The position numbers were made by a program, and so were the translations under genes. A stretch of 64,000 nucleotides of DNA from Homalodisca vitripennis. Lineage: Eukaryota > Arthropoda > Insecta > Hemiptera > Cicadellidae. The notes beneath the pieces were generated by a model, which saw only the letters and a list, made by a program, of their open reading frames with translations, was not told where the DNA came from and made no database searches. The stretch spans positions 112,445,501-112,509,500 of the forward strand of contig NC_060213.1 in NCBI RefSeq assembly GCF_021130785.1. Reading direction: 5' to 3'. The number at the start of each line of letters is the position of its first letter. The stretch's first letter is position 1. Shown here piece after piece: positions 47,450-58,147 of this stretch.

Positions 47450-49250
47450 GAGTTGACAGTGAGCGACACCAACCCCCTTTTTGAGTGGGAGAATGCATTT
47501 ATACACAGTATGGGATGTGCCCCTTTCAACGCAGGGAAAACCCCTACGGGCCGTAGGGATCCGCGTGTCTTGCGCCCGTGCTACTTTTACGGGAGCCAGG
47601 AGCCAGTCAGGCAACCCTCTTCTCGATTCCCGCGAAGGACAACTTGGACAAACGCAGAGAAACGGCCTTCCATCTGTCCTCGCTTCGCAGCATTATCTCC
47701 ACCACGATTTCTACCGAGATATCACCGATGAAGGAGACAAGCGTTCTCTTGTGCTCGGTGAAACGCCTGCACTCGAAGAACGAATGATGAGCTTCATCGT
47801 CTTCCTCCAGGCAGTATGCACGCTGAGGGGAACCGATGTACCCCATCCGATGAAGGTACTTCCTAAAGTAGCCGTTCCTCGTCAGGAACTGACAGAGGAG
47901 AAGTTAATCTCCCCGTGGCTACGGTTGAACCAAGCATTCAGGTCTATGATGAGACTAAAGGTCCAACGGTTCTTTATACTCCATATACCTTCTAGGAACT
48001 TCTCATTCTCTCGTGCGGATTAATTGGGGAAAAGGTACACGATGAACACCGTAACCTTTGTTGACCGCGGACTTGACAACCGCGACTGTTTGGAATCCAT
48101 ACAGCTGCAGTTACCAGTTCGTCAGAGAACCAAGATTGGGTAGTTCTGGTCCGGTAGGGCTTACTGACAATCCCTATTAATTCGGGTCTCAGTTTCGCAC
48201 ATAAGCTGCTTGAGGATGGAGTCGGCAGCTCGGCACCTTTGCAGGTTTCTCTGGAGGAACCTAATCATGATTAGTTTCTGGAGCGGGCTTTCTTGGGATC
48301 CTAATGTCCCAGAGCCAGGAGTGTGATCTTTGGATGCCCCAGAAATATCTGTGGACAGAACAGGGACCGGTGTTCCGTGCAGACGGTCCTGTCAGGACCA
48401 GAGCAGTATCTGTACCACCGTACTCTACAGCTGGCTCGGCCCTCCTGGAAAAGGTTCAGGTCTTCCTTCTCGTCCATCTGAGCAACAGCTTTCCTCTGTT
48501 CGCACTTTTTAGGCACAAACAGGTTAACCTTAATGCCACCATTCTGATCGGGGTAATCCCTTCGAGAACCTCGACCCTTAGCTTAGAGCAATAGTGCGGA
48601 TAGCACCCCATGTCCCCAACGGACATGTCTGCCATGTTTCAATGTCTTCTGGAGTCTGTCTCAGATCCCGCACAGTCGAGTCAATGACATCCATGGATTC
48701 CTCCAAACAGCACAACTCATCGACACATTCCTTTGCTTGACTGCGGCCGCACGCATGTCGAGGATGGCTCCCTTATCTCTTCCACAGTCTCCCTAGCCCG
48801 TTCGATGTTTTTCTGGTCAAGAGACACTTGGTACTCACCTCTAGTTGGTGTCGGATGTAGTGTCGTTCTCAACTTATTGCTCTTCGTAAGGAGAGCCACA
48901 AGGCAAGAGCTTCGGGAAGTTCCGGTCCTTCCTTCCATTACTTTGTGTTCGAGATCCCAACTGTTCTAGACTAAAGGTGTCCTTGGGTTGGTTTTCCAGT
49001 GCATTTTGCGGCAAGGAGTGGCCCCGAATATCCAGGAGCGGGTATACCCTTTTGGACAATACCCCTTACCCCGGCCTCTATTTCCCAGCACTGGATACCT
49101 GACATGCCGCGGGTTACTTGTGGAAATGTAGATTCCGATCCCTGCACTAATACCGTACTTCCCGATCAGGTCCCAAAGATACTGGTTCCTAAAGACGCAC
49201 TAAGAGAACCTATCGGAAGTGCAAGCACACATCAGCCTATGTAACACTAT
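47450..49250 (-). mobile_element. R1-clade LINE relic with internal deletion
   Basis: Minus-strand order: Cys-rich ORF1-like stretch (about 49000-48310, several broken frames), then the endonuclease start near 48270 (MIRFLQRNLQRCRAADSILK) continuing to TAAVWIPNSRGCQVRG near 48075, then directly the element's C-terminal tail from about 47960: RSHGEINF, FLTRNGYFRKYLHRMGY and the Cys/His motif CLEEDDEAHHSFFECRRF (47815-47760). RT and RNase H, which should lie between endonuclease and tail, are missing. Frame changes are common. The GC content is clearly above that of the surroundings. The clade assignment rests on the tail zinc motif and the endonuclease opening. Confidence 0.72.
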
Positions 49251-49807
49251 AGGAAGGAACACTCCTGGAGACTCACAGTTCACGCCGATCTCATAGCAGA
49301 AAGAAGACATTTAAAACATAAACATAACAGGGTCGAATAAAGAAACTAAAGGAAAGAGAAGAGGTGGAATCGAGCAAAAACATGAAGGAAACTTGACCTC
49401 TACAAGCATGAAGGTAAGAGGATTAAGAGAAGGATCTCTCACCCCCTTTTGTGTTGTCATTTACCTCGAGCAGGTGATACTGCGGTTTATTCTAAGCTGG
49501 ATACCGTACGGCTCGAATTACAGCATAACTTAGTGCTGTCAGTTTGAGTAAGCCTGTGAATAATCATGTGAAGTGAGATTTATAAACCGCACCACCAAGA
49601 AAAGTGACATTTATATGTACTGTATTTATATGTGCATTGTAAACATTCCCTTATTTTAAGTATGTATGCATCCATTTGAAGTATTCTGCCCCATTCCCAC
49701 GGGCCCTTTCGGTGTTACTGCAGCCGAATCTCGATTAATCTGTAACAGCCTAGTGTATATGGACTCAAGATACGTTGAGTCCTCTCACAGACTGTCATTT
49801 CTCACTT

Positions 49808-50184
49808 TATTATCTGGACAGATAAGTTTTAACTCATATTAGATAGCCAAAACTTGGTTATTATTTTCTGGACTGATAAGGTTTAACTCATGTTAGATAG
49901 CCAAAACTTGGGTATTATTATCTGGACTGATAAGGTTTAACTAATATAAGATAGCCAAAAGGTGGGTATTATTATCTGGACTGATAAGGTTTAACTCATT
50001 TAGATAGCCAAAACTTGGGTATTATTATCTGGACTGATAAGGTTTAACTCATATTAGATAGCCAAAAGGTGGGTATTATTATCTGGACTGATAAGGTTTA
50101 ACTCATATTAGACAGCCAAAAGTTGGGTATTATTATCTGGACTGATAAGGTTTAACTAATATAAGATAGCCAACATTTGGGTAG
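49808..50184. repeat. seven tandem copies of a 54-bp unit
   Basis: The unit GATAAGGTTTAACTCATATT...GGTATTATTATCTGGACT repeats seven times with small changes (AACTTGG versus AAGGTGG; CATATTAG versus AATATAAG). It lies about 100 bp before an ABCB exon. Non-coding. Confidence 0.95.
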
Positions 50185-50292
50185 ATCAGTCCAACTGACC
50201 GAGGGTTGTATATACTTATTCAAGAATTACAATTAACAATATTATTTCTCTAAAGATGAAGATTGACGATTGTCTCCATCCTTGCATTGCAG

Positions 50293-50464
50293 ATACGAGG
50301 CGGCCCTTGAAGAGAGTAGAAAGGTGGCGATGGCCACCTACTATAAGATTGCCATGTGCCTTACTATCGTCAACTTCTGTAAATACGCCCAGTATGGTGT
50401 AGCGCTCTTCGTCAGCTCTCTGTTCATACGAGCAGGCTACTGCACACCCGGCAGCGTGTTCATG
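50293..50464 (+). CDS. ABCB transporter exon: TM5
   Basis: Acceptor CATTGCAG, donor ATG|GTGAGA. One base completes the Arg from 46231, then YEAALEESRKVAMATYYKIA, a membrane-spanning segment (MCLTIVNFCKYAQYGVALFV) and a short extracellular stretch ending PGSVFM. The (R)Y-x-x-x-L-x-x-(A/S)-x-x-x-x-(I/V) lead into TM5 is a family signature. The exon ends in phase 0, matching 51685. Confidence 0.95.
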
Positions 50465-51684
50465 GTGAGACTTCTGTTTTTTAGATTTAAATGTCTGTTA
50501 GCTCATAAGAAAGTTAGTAGACTCTATACGCCGAGACAAAGGTGAATATCAGGAAGTAAGTGTAATTTGTATATGTAAAATTCTTGCATAAAAATATTTA
50601 AACAAGGCCAAGAAATATTAATTATGTCATTAAATTGTATGAGAGATAACACCCCCCCCCCTTATTTTCTCTTGCTATATAGAGAATACCAGTGTAGCCA
50701 TTTGATTTTATTGTTTTATTAAGTAATTGACAGTTATTACAGCTATGGTAAGGCATTAAAAACAATTAATATTATTCTTCAAGACCGACATCCATAGACA
50801 TCTATACCAATTGCGTTATAAGACTCCGAACTATTAAAATTGCTGAGTATGTAGTTTCCATTTCGAAACCGATCTTCCATCATGAGAATCTTCGTTAGAT
50901 TTTTATCAATCAACTTATAATGATAATATGCATTAAGATAATTACTTTTACTTGTTTTTATTTGTCTTTTATAACGTGAATATTTTATAAACGTTGTTTT
51001 GCACCAGTTTTATCTAAATTTAAACTCTAAATTAAACTGCCCCATTTAGAAATTTAAAGTTGAACATACTATTATTTAAATTTAATCTTTATAAATTTTT
51101 TAGATTTCATTTACATCTTTGGATTAATGTAAGATTGTTTCATTTTATTTTCTACAATTTTATTGAAGTGTATTTGTCACAAATTGAACCTAACTACACC
51201 TTTCACCTTTATGGACTCAGCTCCCACGCATATGTTACGGCCTATGTGAGAACTTGCTCGTGCCATAGTGTAGCAAATGTATAAACTGCATGTGATTGAG
51301 ATAAACAAATTGGATTTTGACTATGTTAACTTTGCAACAGTGGCGGATTTACCAATAGGCCCACTGGGCCTCTGGGCCCAGTTTTACTGAAACTATGGGC
51401 CTCAGGGGACAGGATCTGCATACTGGAAAATTAAAGGAAATTATAATTCCGGACTAGTTCTAATTATTGTTATCTGATATGAAATTTTATGACGTTTATT
51501 AAGGCGTCAAATAACAATAAAATTTAGTATATGTATTATTTAATTCATTACGTACTGATGATTTTTTCATTGTTTGGTATTGAAATAATGTAATTTATGA
51601 ATATTCAATTGAACCAAAAGACGATACGATATATTGTTAAAATATTACTTGTGCATGGCCAATCTGAATGAAATCGTATTTCAG
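50465..51684. other. ABCB intron with orphan hAT-like terminus
   Basis: No gene. CAGTGGCGGATTTACC at about 51339-51354, followed by GGCCCACTGGGCC and repeated GGGCC blocks, looks like the terminal inverted repeat of a hAT element, but no transposase or partner end is seen nearby. Confidence 0.4.
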
Positions 51685-51909
51685 GTGTTTCTAAGTGTAC
51701 TGTCGGGGGCGTTCACGCTGGGGGATGCGTTCCCATATTACACAGCGGTGGGTACGGCACTGGGCGCTGCCTCTACGATATTCAGCGTCATAGAACGAGC
51801 CCCTGAGATCGACTCGGCTAGCAGACACGGACTCAAGCCTCACAACGTGGAGGGGAGAATTGTGTTCCATGACGTCAGCTTCAGTTACCCCTCACGAGCC
51901 AACAAGCCG
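51685..51909 (+). CDS. ABCB transporter exon: TM6 and start of NBD1
   Basis: Acceptor GTATTTCAG, donor CCG|GTAAAT, 75 codons, phase 0 on both sides. It reads VFLSVLSGAFTLGDAFPYYT (TM6), then a linker with a Phe-Ser-Val-Ile-Glu-Arg segment (the I-x-R-x-P-x-I-D consensus of ABCB linkers), and IVFHDVSFSYPSR, the first strand of the nucleotide-binding domain including the A-loop Tyr that stacks on adenine. The final ANKP leads in phase to the Walker A exon at 56352. Confidence 0.95.
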
Positions 51910-52250
51910 GTAAATTGCTTCAGGGGATACAACACTTTATTGGTGTACCATAAATGTTACGTCCGCTCCTAAATGTTCCTCGTTATGTTTTGCTTTCATT
52001 TGGTTCGTTCTACTGTTGGATACTAGTGATCGAGTTTTACGTCAAAAACTAATGTATATTTTAACTCTTTACTGCCTTTCAATTAAATATTCAATAGCTA
52101 TATATGGAGAAATGTTCTGGCCCCCCACACTTTTGAAGAATTATACTTTGACCCTATTTTATAAATCCCTAAGATTTGTACACTGTTTTCATAACAATCA
52201 GTTGTAAGAGTTGACAGTTTTTAAAGACAAACCAAGTCAGGTAAAGTTCA
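51910..52250. other. ABCB intron, no gene seen
   Basis: AT-rich; nothing recognised. Confidence 0.45.
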
Positions 52251-52650
52251 ATGAAATGAACTCAAAATGCCTTTTATTAAAGAGGCGGAGTTAGGGCTAT
52301 TAAGCCCTCTCTACCACTCAACCTCACATGGTATACAGAAAATTATAATAGTTTAATACAATTATTAAATTATAAACTTGTTCTTTAAATAGAAAAAGAA
52401 GTGCTTAACCTATACAAAATTAAATTATCTTAAATTAAAAATCTATATATTTAAATGAATACTTAAAAGACGAATGAAAAACTGTATACTTTTTTTAAGA
52501 TAAATACAATATAATAATACGATAAGTAAGTTACGATATTTAAGTGCAATATGGTAACTTAAATGTTTAACTCAGTCTCGTTATTTTGAGAGGTATTCCG
52601 ACAGTATTTCATCATCCAAACGTATTCGTACACTACATTAAAGAATGTTG
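52251..52650 (-). mobile_element. LINE 3' end, same family as 37531-38440
   Basis: Starts ATGAAATGAA, then TTTTATTAAAGAGGCGGAGTT and a perfect 6-bp hairpin (52293-52308), CCTCTCTACCACTCAACCTCA. The remainder is AT-rich 3' untranslated sequence without an open frame; the right boundary is uncertain. Confidence 0.7.
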
Positions 52651-52655
52651 TCATA

Positions 52656-53058
52656 TACAGAATGAGTCAGAAATATGGTAAAATATTTTAAGACGTGATT
52701 GTAGAGCTAAAAATAAGAAAAAAATGTTATATAAAGGTAGGTCCGGAAACGCTCCATTACTGAGTATGGCTGGCGAAAGATTTTGCTTTGTTTTCAGTTC
52801 ACCTGGTGAAATTAAGTGATTCTGAAAGGTTTTGTTCGTACTTTTTAACTCAAATAAGATGGATTTATAAGGAAAATCACCTGAAAAATCAAATAAAACC
52901 ACTCTAGAGTTGCTCTGGTGAAAAAACAAAATCTTTCGCCAGCCATTACTCAGTAATGAAGCGTTTTTGGACCTACCCTTTATATAACATTTTTTTCTTA
53001 TTTTTAGCTCTACAATCACGTCTTAAAATATTTTACCATATTTCTGACTCACCCTGTA
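52656..53058. mobile_element. MITE with long (about 130 bp) terminal inverted repeats
   Basis: The left arm from TACAGAATGAGTCAGAAAT is matched almost base for base by the reverse complement of the right arm (TACAGGGTGAGTCAGAAAT), continuing through TAAGACGTGATTGTAGAGCT to a TGGCTGGCGAAAGATTTTG block. TA flanks at 52654-52655 and 53059-53060 suit a Tc1/mariner-like mechanism. The 403-bp element has no transposase. It is probably mobilised by a related autonomous element elsewhere. Confidence 0.93.
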
Positions 53059-53060
53059 TA

Positions 53061-56000
53061 TCAGCTGCTTTGCTTAGTTATAAAAGAACTTACAAAAAAT
53101 AGAAAATACTAATGAAGACTTAGCATATGATACATTCTCTATCAGCTACTTATTGAGTGATAGTCACATGATGGTTGGCCATTCACAAACTAAATAATTA
53201 TTGAGGTTGTTTGTCATCAATATTGGTTTTGAACCTGCATTCCTATTTGCACGTATAGGAATACTAGGCTACATATTTCTCTATGTCCTCAATCAAGCAC
53301 CGGCATTGCTTGGCTCGATTAAACCTGGGATAGAATAACAGTTCAGTTTTCAGACACACTCGAGGCCGTGGGTCTGATCCACTGGCCAATTCAGTCAGAA
53401 TGTCGGAGACATAGTTCTTATTATTATAACGAAGGATCAACCAAAAGTTCTTTTGGAAAAATTGAGGGTCCTTCTGTGTGAGACTGGTATCATAGTATTA
53501 GACAGTGCCAATCCTCCTCCATTCACAAATGACACTTGGGAAGGGAAAATGTTAATAATATCACAAGGACTAAATATATGCATATTGTATTGTCTTATTA
53601 TGTCACAAGGCTGCCAAGAGAATATTCAATTAACTTCTAATTATTTTCACGCATCGTTGGGGGTGTGTAAAAATAAACAAAGTAGGAACTTTTGGAGGGG
53701 CCCAATCCCAGCTCAGGACTGATGGGTGCTACAAGGGTTACCAAAGATCCATATAATATAGTGTACCTTCCTGTAAACCCTAGTCCTTTGCCGTATCCTG
53801 ATAAATGTTCCTCCATAAAAGTGAAGGACGTCACGAAAAATAGAAGATAAATATTATTTACTTGTCACGAAACTGTAACAGTGAAAAAATAAGTAATAAT
53901 AAGAATTAAATATTTTAAAATAAACAAAACGTTATTTCTTCTTTGGCATCATGGATTCGGAAGTGTAACCTATGGAACCTATTCATATTCATTAAAAATT
54001 TAGACTTCTTTAACATTTATACAGATGAAAGTATGATAAGAAATTATATTAATGGAAAGCTTAGCATTTGCCACTGTAATTTAAGACTGATCGACCTCAT
54101 TCTACCCTTGATCTGCTGATTCCCCAGTGACTATCTACAGGCTCGGAGAACTTAACAAACAGAAAAAGACATTCGTGTTGGAAGTGCCGATTAAAAATTA
54201 CAATAATCACAGGAAGGATTTGAACTTGCTCTAGGTCACGTCGGTTCTCTTTGTTGAGGGAAAACACTATTGAGTTGTGTTAGTAACTTATATAATATTA
54301 TTTGTTTTAGAACTTTTATATCGCTCTAATTTATAATTGTAAAATCTAATATATTTATGCCATCACGAAATGTAATATTTATACTCGTATGTTTGTATGC
54401 GCTTCTTTGGATTTAATCGGTAATGAACTACAAACAGCTTGCATTGGTATAAATTGTGTCCAGGCGTTGGTTACGTTGTATATAGATTCTTAGAAACTGT
54501 ATCTTTCTGACATGTCATTCACATAAATATGTAGATATAGTGATTTATAGACGTTGAGGTAATTTGAGTTAGTTTGCAGTTTAGATTAGGAAACGTTAGC
54601 TAGATATAGTGATAAAGAGTAGACTTAGGGGCGTAGGCGTTAGTGCTTTCGTTTGTATACAGTAAGACAAAATAAGAGTTTGATAAATTACTGACTATAA
54701 ATAGTATCGTATCTAGGAATTAATTTTGTGGGGTATTTGAAGGGACAATTATTGGAGTGCCGATATTGAATGAGATTTGGAATTTAAATATACTAGACGT
54801 TTCAAAATGTTTAGGAATATTTTTCTATATCACTCTGGGCACCCCAATGAATTACCACTGTGTAATTTACAAACAAATTCATAATAGTAATAAAATGGAT
54901 AAAAGTTTTAAATATTTGAGAAATTTTTTTCCCTATTGTATGCCAAAGTTGTAAAACCAATTTTTGCAGCCAAAGTGTCCAAATTTTAGAATATCATAGT
55001 ATATTTTCATTAACCAATCCCCATTTTAAACTACCCTACACGTATCTGAAAATAATTCTTTAATGTTCTATTCTAATTCTGGATATTCTACAGTTTGGAA
55101 CATAACATTTTTACCGTAAGTATTAAGACAAAATTTGCTCCATACAAGTTTTGTTCTTTGTTGCTTATTCTTATAAGATCTCTTGTTACGTAGAGTTACA
55201 AGTCATTTTCTTTAAGATGAAAAAATAATGAGTTCGGTTTGGAATGGTGTGATTAGCTGAACTTTTTTAATTTCCTAAGCTCAAGTTCTTTTTAAGACCA
55301 TCCCGGAAGAAAAAAGAAAAAAGATCTGTGTTTATCCTTTATAAATATTGTAGGAATTTTCCGCATTTCAGAATTTTATCGTCGTTAAAAATATGGTTCT
55401 CATAAAAACGGCTGAATGTTTGAAAATATTATATAATTTATAGAAAGTATAACATGTTTTAATGACAACAATTTCTCTTTGCTGATATTGTGGTTGGAAA
55501 TTACGTTCTATTTGTTTGATTAAAAAATCGTGTAATTTTCTTAAAACACAATTTATACACTCACTTTGGAGAATCATATTTCCTTATCTTCAGTCATTTT
55601 CCCCTTGGCCTGATTATAAAAGTGCCCAAAATGCCTATCATTCCTTGTTGAGTGAAAATTTCTTTGTTTCCTTCTCCGTGGAAGTTATATTAAAAGTCTG
55701 ATTCAATTAAATTTGAAAACATTAATACAACCTAAAATTTGTATAGATAAAAGGAAGTCTGGCACACACAAAAATCAGCCTTACGGCTCATGCAGCCGTT
55801 TCTTTCCGGTAGCCGGGGTTTTGTGCCATAAACTGTCCACAGACTGATTGGATGGTTTATACAATGCTTTATTCAATTGTATAGGAAGTGTAGCCCAAAA
55901 TTCTGTTGACAACTAGGTGAGCACACTTTAACTAATAAATAGTTCTATTGACTAAAAACATAAGCACGCCGTGGGGATATTTTTTATGTACTCTCCCACA

Positions 56001-56351
56001 TTGTACATTCATTTTAGGGTTTCATGTGTAAAATAAAAACAAAAGCTAATGCTTTGTTTAATGAATACATCGTATAAAAGATTCCAGAACCAGTTGATTA
56101 CTTATAGCATGAGTCATTAATGTCTGTCAATGTCGTGTATGTTGCTTTTATGAATAAAGACAATAAGTTTATCAAATACAATCGGTATTGACATTATGGT
56201 CCTCTTGAGCATGATATGCCAATATCGTTCATTGTGGAATCCATGAATGTTGGATCCAACATTTGTAAACTATTTCTCAATAGAATAGTTTTATGTCTTG
56301 GAACGCTATACCGATTAATTATGACTGAATGTTTTACTCTCCTGAATGTAG
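53061..56351. other. ABCB intron, no gene seen
   Basis: 3.3 kb with no recognised coding sequence. Open frames at 53453-53719 (plus) and 53637-53834 (minus) overlap and have no family features. Ends in the acceptor CTGAATGTAG. Confidence 0.45.
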
Positions 56352-56482
56352 ATACTGAAGCACTTCAATCTAGAGATACCCCCCGGGGAAGACTGTGGCA
56401 CTGGTAGGTTCCAGTGGAACAGGCAAGAGAGCACACCGTGATCGACCTGTTCTTGCGACTGTACGACTGCACTGGGGGAGTG
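56352..56482 (+). CDS. ABCB transporter exon: Walker A of NBD1, frame-broken as written
   Basis: Acceptor GAATGTAG, donor GTG|GTGAGT. It begins LKHFNLE in phase 0, then a C6 run (56382-56387) shifts the frame by one. The Walker A loop follows in the shifted frame as GKTVALVGSSGTGK (56391-56432). Right after this Lys the sequence AGAGCACACC has four more bases than the usual Ser-Thr codons; the AG and AC dinucleotides each appear duplicated. The frame after that reads VIDLFLRLYDCTGGV. The length is 131 nt, five more than a phase-neutral exon would need. Protein function requires this loop to bind ATP phosphates. Either a sequencing/assembly error or a real inactivation; three clean indels in an otherwise conserved exon favour the former. 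Confidence 0.88.
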
Positions 56483-57448
56483 GTGAGTATTGTCCATGAA
56501 GCCGAATCTCTTAAAAATGAAGATACAAATTGTATTTAACTAATTTATATCAGTGCATTAATCTAAGGTTCATTTTAAATATAATTAGTAGCTTTTAAAA
56601 TATTAAAGTATTTTCAATTTTTTAAAACCTCATCGATAAAATGAGTTGTAAGTTTTATATATATTGAGCCCAAACATGTCAATAAATTGTGTGGAACAGT
56701 GGGATAACAGTTTCAGTCCATTTACGGGGACAAGTTCTAACTGAATGTTGATTTCTAACTATATAATATATCAAATAATTATGTAATTGTCGGAAAAACA
56801 AATTAATTTATACTTCATAGTATCTCAATTACTACATACACGTTCAATAGATGTAAATGAGCTGTTCTATCTGATAGAAATATTAACACGGATTAAAATT
56901 GATCAAATTGATTCCAAGAGTTCGTGTTCTGCAACAAACTGATTTACTGGAGCAGCCCGCACCAAAGTAGACGATGACCATTTTAATGCGGTGTTGTCAC
57001 ATCGTTGCTGACCACCAGCTGTTCCCGCTATGACGTGGGTTATGGTCACTATTGTCTGTTTAATTTACATCTTTGTTTGCAAACCAGAATAAATTTGCAA
57101 ATTCAAACGCATTTGTTTATCATCTAAAGATGTTATTTTGTTTATTGCAACAATTAATGTTAAGACAGATCAATAATTTTTAATGTGTGAAAAACTGGTA
57201 ACAGTGTTGGGCTTGGTTTACAGAGAGGGGTATTGAAACGCAACAGTCGCCAACGGACTATTTTGGTGGGACTGATCTAGGGGATTTTCATTAAATTATT
57301 TATATTTGCACAGTGCATATTTTTATTACAAATACGATGCTAGACGATTCTGGAACCTGTTTTATCTGAGCAGTCAGATCGGAGTGGCGTTCCAAGAGAG
57401 TATTCTTTTCAGCGTTTCTATATGTACAGTACCGGGATTTTCTTGCAG
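56483..57448. other. ABCB intron, no gene seen
   Basis: AT-rich, no coding similarity. Ends in a good acceptor GGATTTTCTTGCAG. Confidence 0.45.
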
Positions 57449-57500
57449 ATAAAGCTTGACGGCAACCACACCAAGCAAGGGCCCCCCACGATTAACCCAA
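57449..57500 (+). pseudogene. possible ABCB exon fragment after Walker A, interrupted
   Basis: After the acceptor TCTTGCAG the sequence reads IKLDGN in phase 0, the strand that follows Walker A in ABC proteins (I-x-(I/L)-D-G). Similarity then fades: no Q-loop (VxQEP) follows, and a stop is reached at 57530. A G/C-rich hAT-like terminus seems to begin nearby, so the exon may be cut by transposon insertion. Confidence 0.42.
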
Positions 57501-58147
57501 GTAGGCTAAGTAGCATGCTGGGCTGCACCTAAGGCGCGAGGACCGTTGGTGTCGATTTTTAGGGGGGGCGCTTCGGAAGTTCAAAGATGAAGTGCATTTT
57601 TATTTTTATGTAGTAAAATAAAATGGTATGGTTCTAAAAACTTCACTATTAATTTTTTGTACATTATTGTTCACATCCACCTAGACCTTAGATTGTACTC
57701 CATTTACTTAAAAAATAAACTATCTAAGTACGAAAAAGAAATTTAATTAATAGCGAATTAGTGACAAAACGCATATACGTAATTATCGTAACGGTAGGGA
57801 AACTAATAAGGGAAATTTTGCTTCGGTCGCGGCGAGGGGCGCCCGCCGGCCGCCGCCCTTCGCCGTTTTGCAAAACACTGACGCTCTCCTGACAGATAGA
57901 AGACAGAGTTGCTAGCACAGCTGGCAGTCAAGTCGTCTCCTGTCGTCTGCACTGTTTGTCTGTTTTAGAGCCTATGGCCTATGAATTAAAATTTTGGAAC
58001 TTTCGTCTGTGATAATTGGTGTCATTGCTCGTTTATTAAAAACACTGGACAATTTATTCGTAAGGTCGTGTAGAGTGTTTAGATACTGGAAAAATATTAG
58101 ATAGAAAGCAGTGGTTTGCTTGTTTTACATACTGTAGGACTACAATT

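Noticed and set aside
57501..57530. Continuation of the ABCB exon as LSSMLG
   Set aside because: Although it looks like the strand before the Q-loop, it is followed by a stop and by hAT-like sequence, so I did not extend the exon.
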